Below are positions 22,705 through 30,500 of a DNA stretch of 45,170 nucleotides, piece by piece. Within the stretch, counting starts at the first letter, position 1; the number at the start of each line of letters is the position of its first letter. The DNA is from an uncultured Clostridia bacterium (GTDB lineage: Bacteria; Bacillota; Clostridia; Christensenellales; Borkfalkiaceae). The translations under genes were made by a program, and so were the position numbers. The stretch is from positions 1 to 45,170 of the forward strand of contig CANQJJ010000010.1 in NCBI GenBank assembly GCA_947624215.1, given 5' to 3'. The notes beneath the pieces are model-generated. The model made no database searches, had not been told where the DNA came from, and was given only the letters and a program-made list of their open reading frames with translations.

Positions 22705-23540
22705 TTAGGGGGTACCATGTCCGCGATAGGGCTCATATAAACGACTTCTCGGCGCCCCTGTAAGGGGAGCTGGCCCGCGGCTCTTGGCGGGCCAGAGGGG
22801 TTTGCGCCTAAGCCCCCCGAGCGTCATTCTGCCCGACGGGGCCCAATCGAAGCGTCATTCCGAGCCGTAACAGTATGGCTTTCAACGAACTGCTCATCCG
22901 CGAAGAATCTTGTTACGACCAAGCCCATGTGAGCGCCCTCTTGACTTCCCTTTTGGGGAAGGTGCCCCGCAAGGGGCGGATGAGGGAGGATGAGGAGAGA
23001 AACCCTTTCCCTCCTCGCAAGGGCCTCGGGGTACTTTCCCTTACAGGGACAGCAAGGGGATGTGCGTTTCCCACCACGGTAATGTGTGTAAGCGTCCAAG
23101 GCATTCTAATCACGTCACCCTGAGCCGAGTCGAAGGGTCACCGCAGTCTTAAAAACAAGGTGATGTTTACTTCGCCTACGGCTCGTGTCGCGCTTAGAAT
23201 TACAAATAGAAGCCTCGCGCGGTCGACTGACGCTCAACATGACGTAATAGAGCGCATGGTCTGCTTATCAAACATCGGACTTCGTTCTTCGGGATCCTTC
23301 GGGGACAGCCGCGTCGGACTCCGTATCATCATTACGGCTCAGGATGACGCACTTACCACCACCGCGGACTTCGTATGAGGGTACCATGTCCGCGCCTAAG
23401 CCCAACCTAAGCGTGCCCCCTCCATGGGAGGGGGGTAGGGGGGTGGGGTGGCGACGGAGTCCATAAAGAACCCGTAACGAGCCTCTCCGCTGCCTATAAA
23501 AGGGGAGGGCGGTATGCGGTCTTATCCCCATATCGGCCGT
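22705..23540 (+). repeat. Intergenic mosaic with a nested insertion
   Basis: No gene. Module I (22711-22724), H (22749-22803), C (about 22850-22920), an altered B (about 22940-23060), D interrupted by J (D left 23109-23168, J 23169-23223, D right 23224-23248), E (about 23277-23350), module I inside a GCGGAC...GTCCGC hairpin (23374-23394), and G (23415-23457). Confidence 0.8.
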
Positions 23541-23598
23541 GCAAAACAGGGGATTTGCTTCTCGCGCACAATTTTCACGCCGAAATCACCGAAAATGC

Positions 23599-23627
23599 TT
23601 GACGAAACGTAAAAATACAGGTAAAAT
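23599..23627 (+). promoter_or_regulatory. Promoter of the cyclophilin-like lipoprotein
   Basis: TTGACG at 23599-23604 and TAAAAT at 23622-23627, spaced 17 bp. The bases before the -35 (GAAAATGC) are the same as before the rplJ promoter. Confidence 0.8.
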
Positions 23628-23662
23628 ATTTACTGTATCCCCAAGCCATAGGAGGCTTTATT

Positions 23663-24628
23663 TTGAAAAAATTCATTCGCAGGGCCGGTGCCGTCTTGCT
23701 CACCGCCGCGCTGTCGGCCGGTACGCTCGCGATGTTCGCGGGTTGTTCCACCGATCATCCCGAGATCGCTATCACCTATACCTTCAACGGTACGGATTAC
23801 GTCGTAGACTATGTGCTCTCCCGTCTCGACGCACCGCAGACCGTCAACCACTTTATTGAGCTCGCCGATGCAGGCTTCTACGATGGCACTTGCATCCACG
23901 ACTATAACTCCAACTTCCTCTATGGGGGCGGGTACCGTTTGGAGGACGAGCAGGGCGATCCCTTTGCCTACGGCGCCGATAACAGCCTCAAATCCTTCTC
24001 GCTCAAGGAGATCGACTACTTCTCCATACTCGAAGAGCTCGAAGAGGGGGGGCATACCTTCACGCAGTCTGTCTGGCGGACGGGGAATACCTCCGGCCTC
24101 CCCACGCAGGGCGAAGGCCTCTATACCGTCTACGGCGAGCAGAGCGGAAAGGTCGACAACCAATACGGCCGCGACTACACCCATTCGACGGGTGCGCTCG
24201 TCATGTACTATTCCGACAAGGGCGACAAGGTGCGCGATGAGGTCGCCGTGGTGCGCGCAGACGACGGGAGCGTGCAGTATGAGAACTACCTCATGAACAG
24301 CGCGACCTCGATGTTCTATACCTACCTCTCGCCCAACACCAACTCCTCGCTCGGGCAGAAATATTGCGTGTTCGGCAAGACCAAAGACTTTGAGGGCCAG
24401 CTCACCAACGGCCTGCTCAAAGCCATCAACAACTACATCAGCGACCACACCCCCGACGAGACCGCGGAGGGCGAGGAGCCCTATTCCTTCACGACGGTGC
24501 AGGAGGGCATCCGCCTCAACCAATACGATCCCTTCGAGGACATCCGCAAGGGGGACCGCACGCAGGATTTCGAGACCCCCATCATGGCGCCCATCCTCGT
24601 CAAGTCGGTCAGAGTCACCAAATATTGA
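23663..24628 (+). CDS. Lipoprotein with a cyclophilin-type peptidyl-prolyl isomerase domain
   Basis: 321 residues starting with TTG, set by AGGAGG at 23650-23655. Lipobox MFAGC (Cys28). The cyclophilin-like core begins YVVDYVLSRLDAPQTVNHFIEL and has AGFYDGTCIHDYNSNFLYGGGY (about 55-90), which lines up with the family's AP.TV.NF..L..GFYDGT.FHR....F..QGGD. The catalytic Arg position (FHR) is Asp here (IHD), so isomerase activity is doubtful; a chaperone role is possible. A later VFGKTKDFEG resembles the cyclophilin VFGKV strand. Would act outside the membrane, assisting folding of secreted proteins. Confidence 0.8.
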   Translation: MKKFIRRAGAVLLTAALSAGTLAMFAGCSTDHPEIAITYTFNGTDYVVDYVLSRLDAPQTVNHFIELADAGFYDGTCIHDYNSNFLYGGGYRLEDEQGDPFAYGADNSLKSFSLKEIDYFSILEELEEGGHTFTQSVWRTGNTSGLPTQGEGLYTVYGEQSGKVDNQYGRDYTHSTGALVMYYSDKGDKVRDEVAVVRADDGSVQYENYLMNSATSMFYTYLSPNTNSSLGQKYCVFGKTKDFEGQLTNGLLKAINNYISDHTPDETAEGEEPYSFTTVQEGIRLNQYDPFEDIRKGDRTQDFETPIMAPILVKSVRVTKY

Positions 24629-24645
24629 TCTTTTGAAAGAGAAGG

Positions 24646-24677
24646 CCGTCCGCGCACTTCGCACGGGCGGTTTTTTT
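24646..24677 (+). terminator. Terminator of the cyclophilin-like lipoprotein
   Basis: CCGTCCG (24646-24652) pairs with CGGGCGG (24664-24670), followed by seven T. Confidence 0.8.
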
Positions 24678-24679
24678 GT

Positions 24680-24722
24680 GCTATGGCAAGCCTCCGCCGC
24701 TTGGCCCCGGCAGGGCCGTAGC
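24680..24722 (+). other. Compact three-way-junction-like fold
   Basis: GCTATG pairs with CGTAGC and encloses CAAGC/GCTTG (7-nt loop) and GCCC/GGGC (5-nt loop). It sits between two convergent genes after a terminator. Could be a chance fold or a small repeat. Confidence 0.3.
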
Positions 24723-24834
24723 ATGGGCAAAAAGGGGCTCCGTAAGCCCTCGATGCGGGCACGGAAAAATTGCAGGAGACAGAAAACGTGGGTACCATGT
24801 ACGGGATACCGCGTTCAAAACCGCAGGCACAGCC

Positions 24835-25716
24835 CTATTCGTCGGGATGGATGTTTGAGATCTTGCCGTCCTCCCTCAGCGTGACGCGGAAGGTGCGCAC
24901 TTCGAAGACGTGCGGCCGCATCTCATAGACGAGCCCGACCTCCTCGGGCGTGTCCCCGAGCGCCACGGAGCGGAAATCGCCGAGGTATTCTCCGAGCGCG
25001 GAGGCCTTTCCCGCGAGCTCTTCGCTGAGATAGGGGAGGGGATCGCCGCCGATGAGCACCGTCTCGAAGAGGGCGAGCGCATAGGTTACGGCCGTCGGGG
25101 CATGGGAGGTGCGGATGGAGCAATCGGCAAGCCGCCCGCCGATATAGGTGCACCGCGCCGTGTGACCGAGACTGTCGTGAAAGGGGATCTCGGCGATTAT
25201 GTGAGGCTCTCTTTCGGACACGGTACCCTCCGATTGCGTCAGAACTGTTCCTTCGCGGCTCAGGATGCAGAACGCAGACGGGGCTTTGAGGAGGATATTT
25301 TCCCCCGCGGAAAAGATCTTTGCCTGTTCGAATTCCTCCCCGAGATCGACGATGTGAAAGTCCGCGGGCGATTGGATGGAGAGCTGGACCCCGCCCTGTT
25401 TGTAGAGCGTGCAGAGGAGGTCGCCGAGACGCTCCTGCGCGAGCGGCCGCATGGCGGTATCGGTGGGTTGGAAGCGCTCCACGACGACGGCAACGCCCTT
25501 CCCTGTAAAATAGAGGGAGACGTCTGCGGGCGGCGCGAAGAGGAACTCCTCGGAGAAGGTGCAGACGAGGGGATGGCAGCCGGGGCGGAGGAATTCGAGG
25601 AGCACGTTGTCTGCGGGATCGAGCTCGGCGGTGCGTTCGAATCCGTCCACGGTGCCGAGGGGCAGGCCGGCCGCTTTGAGATAGCAGGGTTTCTTTGATA
25701 AAAAAAATACGCGCAT
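24835..25716 (-). CDS. Conserved-looking hypothetical protein
   Basis: 293 residues from ATG at 25716. No signal peptide, no membrane segment. The N-terminus is MRVFFLSKKPCYLKAAGLPLG; the middle has several amphipathic strands (VSLYFTGKGVAVVVERF), suggesting a beta-rich soluble protein; the C-terminus ends ISNIHPDE. I do not recognise a family. A promoter on - may be TTGACA (25749-25754) with TACATT (25727-25732, 16 bp), which would start transcription almost at the ATG. It is divergent from the SANT-like gene and convergent with the cyclophilin-like gene. Confidence 0.7.
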   Translation of the reverse strand: MRVFFLSKKPCYLKAAGLPLGTVDGFERTAELDPADNVLLEFLRPGCHPLVCTFSEEFLFAPPADVSLYFTGKGVAVVVERFQPTDTAMRPLAQERLGDLLCTLYKQGGVQLSIQSPADFHIVDLGEEFEQAKIFSAGENILLKAPSAFCILSREGTVLTQSEGTVSEREPHIIAEIPFHDSLGHTARCTYIGGRLADCSIRTSHAPTAVTYALALFETVLIGGDPLPYLSEELAGKASALGEYLGDFRSVALGDTPEEVGLVYEMRPHVFEVRTFRVTLREDGKISNIHPDE

Positions 25717-25776
25717 CACTATAAAGAATGTATAAGCGGCAAAAATTATGTCAACAATTTGTCCGAGGTGGTCATC

Positions 25777-26343
25777 ATGAATAAAATCAACGGCTACACG
25801 GAAGAGGAGGCCATGGGGCTGATCGAGTATATTTACCTCGGGAAGAATGCGGGCAAGACGCTCTCCTATCTCTTTGAGACGTACGGCAAGGAGCACAGCC
25901 GCGCCAAGGGGAGCGTGCGCAACTATTACTACGCTTTCTTAAAGAAGCAGGACGATGCGCGCGTGAAAAAGATCTTAGACGGCAAGAACCTCGCCGCGGG
26001 GGCCATCAAGCCCTTCACGGAGGAGGAGACGGACGAACTTCTCTCCAAAGTCATCGAGGGGAGAAAGCGCGGGCTGTCGGTGAGGCGCAGTATCATCGAG
26101 GCCTCGGGCGGCGACGAAAAGCAGATGCTCCGCATGCAGAACAAGTATCGGAATCTCTTGAAGAAACAGCCAGAGCGCGTTGAACGGGCGGCAAAGGAGG
26201 CAGGCATGTCCGAGATCAACCCCTTCCTGCAACGCAGATTGGAGCGTGAGATCGACGCACTCTATGAGCGCATCGCGGAGGATCTGCGCAGGGAGAACGA
26301 GCGGCTGCGTGCCGAGATCGAGAAGCTGAAGCAGGGGGATTGA
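25777..26343 (+). CDS. Protein with two Myb/SANT-like helical repeats and a coiled coil
   Basis: 188 residues. Two similar units: residues about 5-55 (YTEEEAMGLIEYIYLGKNAG, then AKGSVRNYYYAFLK) and about 75-130 (FTEEETDELLSKVIEGRKRG, then QMLRMQNKYRNLLKK). Each starts with an acidic helix cap and ends in a basic aromatic recognition-like helix, as in SANT/Myb-type DNA-binding repeats of Bacillota sporulation regulators. The C-terminal about 35 residues form a coiled coil (LYERIAEDLRRENERLRAEI). Probable transcription regulator (inference). The start is set by GAGGTGG at 25764. The GMSE loop at about 143-146 contains the CATGTCCG motif. Confidence 0.75.
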   Translation: MNKINGYTEEEAMGLIEYIYLGKNAGKTLSYLFETYGKEHSRAKGSVRNYYYAFLKKQDDARVKKILDGKNLAAGAIKPFTEEETDELLSKVIEGRKRGLSVRRSIIEASGGDEKQMLRMQNKYRNLLKKQPERVERAAKEAGMSEINPFLQRRLEREIDALYERIAEDLRRENERLRAEIEKLKQGD

Positions 26344-26444
26344 CCCGTCTGCCGCGGACGGCTGCGCCCTTCCAACAACTCCCAAGCCGCGTCGGCGCAT
26401 AAGCGGCGGATACCTTCACAAACTGCAAGTGACGGGAGGAAGGT

Positions 26445-26657
26445 ATGGAAAAATTATTCTGTCTCGGTGTCGCACTCGGCATGGTCGGCGGTGCGCTCCT
26501 CGTCGCCAACAGCTACAAGCTCCGCTCGCTCGTGAAAAAGAGCCAGGCGGAAGTGATGCAGAAGGTGGACGAGATGATGGACGAGCGCCTGAAAACCTGT
26601 GAAAACGGCGACTGCGGCGACAAGGAAAAGACCGAGAAAAAGAGCTCCAAGAAGTGA
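26445..26657 (+). CDS. Small single-pass membrane protein
   Basis: 70 residues. Hydrophobic segment about 4-22 (FCLGVALGMVGGALLVANSY), then a charged helical tail with a CENGDCG Cys pair and a Lys-rich end. No family recognised; resembles small YtxH-like proteins only in layout. GGGAGG at about 26434 precedes the ATG. Confidence 0.7.
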   Translation: MEKLFCLGVALGMVGGALLVANSYKLRSLVKKSQAEVMQKVDEMMDERLKTCENGDCGDKEKTEKKSSKK

Positions 26658-26693
26658 CCGTACGTTTTCGGCTCACGGGAGCGAAAAAAAAGG

Positions 26694-26719
26694 CGGAAAG
26701 CACAGCTTTCCGTTTTTTT
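26694..26719 (+). terminator. Terminator after the small membrane protein
   Basis: CGGAAAGC/GCTTTCCG with ACA loop and seven T; A-run on the left makes it usable from both sides. Confidence 0.85.
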
Positions 26720-26748
26720 ATTTTGTGTGGTGTATGGCATCCTGCCGC

Positions 26749-27400
26749 TCTTGCCTTCCCCAAAGGGGAAGGTGCCCGCAGGGCGGATGAGGAGGAAAAC
26801 CCTTTGCGTAACAGAGAGGTTTTGGAATAGCACCCCCTACCTGTCGCTGACGCGACATCCTCCCCCCTCAGGTATAAGGGGGGAGGCAAGCGTCGGACTT
26901 CGTTTGAGGGTACCATGTCCGCAACGAGGCTCAACTCGAGCGCCATTCTGACCGACCGAGCTCAATCAAAGCGTCATTCTGAGCCGAAAAAGAAAGAATA
27001 GAGCGAACTGCTCATCCGCGAAGAATCTTGCTACGCCCAAGTGTTGTATGAACGAGCAGAAACCCTTTCGGCGCACAAGGGCAGTGCGCCACTTTCCCTT
27101 ACAGGGACAGCAAGGGGGCGTGTGCTTACCACCACCGCGGACTTCGTTTGAGGGTACCATGTCCGCAATCGAGCTCAATGAAAGCGTCATTCCGAGCCAG
27201 CGGAGTATGACTTTCAACGAACTGTCCATCCGCGACGAATCTTATTACGACCAAGTGTTGTGTGAACGAACAGAAACCCTTTCGGCGCACAAGGGCAGTG
27301 CGCCACTTTCCCTTACAGGGACAGCAAGGGGGCGTGCGCTTACCACCACGATAATGCGGTGATGTTTTGACGGGGCTCAACATGACGTAATAGAATGCTC
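26749..27400 (+). repeat. Intergenic mosaic with an I-C-B block in tandem
   Basis: No gene. B (about 26749-26815), the F hairpin (CCTCCCCCCT...AGGGGGGAGG, about 26865-26890), module I (26911-26922), C, half B (27058-27118), then again module I (27155-27166), C, half B (27275-27333), and half of D (27345-27395). The two module I copies are 244 bp apart, so the I-C-B block is a tandem duplication. Confidence 0.78.
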
Positions 27401-27463
27401 TGTTTGCGGCGGGAGTCTCCTCAAAAAAATTCCCGCAAAATTCCCGCGCGGGGGCTCGTTCCC

Positions 27464-27492
27464 TTGCCTTCTTTCGGAAAAAATGGTATAAT
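27464..27492 (+). promoter_or_regulatory. Promoter of the giant helicase
   Basis: TTGCCT at 27464-27469 and TGGTATAAT (hexamer 27487-27492), spaced 17 bp. Confidence 0.8.
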
Positions 27493-27539
27493 GGACCTGC
27501 ATCCGAATAAAGATCTACACGACACGGAAAAGGATAATT

Positions 27540-30500
27540 ATGGCGATCAAAAAGAGAAAATTAAACAGCGAAAAACTGACGCTCGATCTGCACTTCCCCC
27601 TCAATGTCGGCTATGTCGACTACTTCTTGCAGACGGCCGTCTCCATCCAGGTCAAGAGCAGTTTCGAGGAGGCTGTCCCGCTCACCGTGGCAGTCGAGGG
27701 CGGAGACGGGCTCATCGTGCCCTATGAGGAAAATATCGAGGTGCCCTTCGAGAGCGCCGTCGTCCTCGAGCCCAAAAATATCTTCTCACCCGTCTTCCTC
27801 GCAGAATGCAACGAGACGAAGACGGTCACCGTGCGCGTCGTCGCAAAAAGCGATGGCAAGGAACTCGCCGCGGCCACCGCAGAGGTCACCGTGCTCCCCT
27901 TCGACTATTGGGAGGGGCTCACGGGCAATGCCGAGCGCATCGCCGCCTATGTCCGCCCGCGCATCGCGGATTGTTCCGTCATCCTGCAAGAGGCGGGCAA
28001 ACGCCTCAAAAAGTGGCGGGAAGACGCCGAATTCTATGGCTACACGGGGGCAGACAAGAACGCCGTGCGCCAGATCATCGCCGCCATCTATGCCTCCGTC
28101 CGCGCGGTGGGCATCGAACACGACGGGGAAGACGACCTCTACCTGCCCGCCTTGGCCGCAAGGGAGACCTCCATCCTCAGAGACCGCCGTGCCACCCCCC
28201 TCCAGCTCGCCGTGTTCACCGCGGCCTGCCTCGAAGCGGTGCACCTGCATCCCGTCATCGCGGTGGGGAGGAGCGCTATCGGCGTGGGTGTCTGGCTGTA
28301 CGACAGCTGTTTCCTCGACGCCGTCACCGACGATAGCGACATCGTGAGCAAATACGTCTCCGAGGGCATCAACAACCTCAGTTTCTTCGACGTGGAGGAT
28401 CTCTTCCTCGAACACAACGTCGCCTATACCCCCTCCGAAAAGCACTTCAAGGAGAAGCTCGACCGGGGGTACTTCGAGTGCTTCGTAGACGTCCGCCGTT
28501 GCCGCATGGGGGGGACCGCCGTCTGCCCGATGCGCGGCCGCGGTCTCAAAGGCTACGAGATCTACCGCGACGAGGAGATGTCGCCCGAGTCCGCTCCCGC
28601 CCCGCTCCCCGTCTTCAAAGACCTCAAACTCGACGGCAAACAGCCCAAGAACAAGCAGTGGGAGAGGCGGCTTTTGGACCTCACCACCAAGAATACCCTG
28701 CTCTCCTTCACGGGGAAGAATGCCCTGCACCTCGCGGAGGCAGACTGTGACGAACTCTACCGCACCCTCGCCGCACAGGAGACGATGAAGTTGAAGGCAG
28801 ACGGCCGCGAAGAGGCCCCCTTCGGTGCGGGGACGACGACGCAGAAACACGACCTCGCCGCCCTCGAACGGCAGAAGGGCATCCTGCGCGCCCTCACGGA
28901 CAACCGCTCCGCACAGGAGACGGCGGTGAAGTTGCTCCGCAAGAACCGCGAGGCGGTGGAGGAGACGGGCGCCCGCATCCTCTATCTCGCTCTCGGCTTT
29001 TTGCGCTACGTCTGCAAGGAGGACGGCCTGCCCAAGCACGCGCCCATCGTGCTCGCACCCGTGGGCCTCGCCCGCGCCAAGGGCGGGGAAGATTTCTCCG
29101 TTTCGGCCTCCGAGGAGGGGTATTTCGTCAACGCCACCCTGCTCGAATTTCTCAAACAGGAATTCAACATCGACATCCGCGGTCTCGGGGGAGACGTCTC
29201 GAGCCTCAAGATCTCCGAGATCATCGCCATGGTGCGCGCTGAGACGGCGAGCATGAAGGGGTGGGACGTCACGGCAGACGTGTATCTCTCCGCCTTCTCC
29301 TTCCAGAACTTCCTGCTCTGGAACGACGTCCGCACCAAGATAGACGAATTCAAGAAGAACCAAACCGTCGCCGCGCTCTTCGAGGGCAGGTCGCAAAAGC
29401 AGGAATTCCCCGCGCCGCCCGAGGAGGATACGGCCGACCCCGAACAGGTCCTTCTGCCCCTCCCCGCCGACAGTTCACAGTTTTCCGCGATCGCTCTTTC
29501 GGACATGGGTGCCTCGTTTGTGCTCCATGGCCCCCCGGGAACGGGCAAGAGCCAGACCATCACCAACATCATCGCAAACGCCCTCGTGCAGGGCAAACGC
29601 GTTCTCTTCGTCGCAGAGAAGAAGGCTGCGCTCGACGTCGTCAAAAAGCGTCTCGACGCGGTGGGTATCGGCGATTTCTGCCTTGAGCTCCACTCGGGCA
29701 AGACGGACAAGGCGGGCGTTTTGAAGCGTCTCGAAGATACCCTTGCCCTTGCGGGGACGGCGGAGAACGTCTCCTTCGGCGAACGCACGCGCGAGCTCGT
29801 CGCCCTGAGGGAGGAATTGAAGGCACCCATGCACGCGTTGCACATGAAGCGGCGGCTGGGCATCTCCGTCTATGAGGCCATCCTCGAATACCTCAAAAAC
29901 AAGAACGCGCCCGACATCCTCGACATCGAGAGCTCCTTCTACGACACGCTCACCGAGAAAAAACTCTCCGAGTGCAAGACGATGATCTTGCAGGCGGCGT
30001 CGGCGGCCAAGGAGTGCGGCGGCGTCTTCAATTCTCCCTTCGAGAACGTCAACCTCACCGAGTATTCGCAGGAGATCCGCGACCGCGTCTACTGTGCCTC
30101 CGAGGTCATGATCGCCGAGATCCGCCACCTCAAATCCTTTTTGGGGCTCTTCCTCGAATTCTACCGCCAGCGCGTCTCCACCCTCACCCGCAGAAAGCTC
30201 GTCGTCATTGCCGAGATCGCCAAGGGGCTGTCTTCGGGCAGGTATGAGAAGTATTTCGCGGGTGCCAAGGAGGAGGAGTTCTACATCTTCTTCAACGCCA
30301 ACAAGCGCCTCGACGCGGGGCTTGCCTACTATTACAAGCACTTCAAGACGCTCGTCGACCTCGACGACTGCGAAGTGGTGGGGCGCTACCTCGAACTCGG
30401 GGGGGATTGGAAGCTCTACCGCCCCGCCAAGGTGCTCATCAAAAAACTCATGCACGTCGCCTCGCACGAGATCTCGGAGGAGGACGTGCCCAAGTATTTG

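Noticed and set aside
27048-27362. Open frames inside the repeat mosaics (also 2696-2968, 33223-33498, 13811-14191)
   Set aside because: They consist of translated hairpin modules; similar peptides recur only because the DNA repeats recur. A mini-ORF starting at each module I ATG is noted as an idea but not called a gene.
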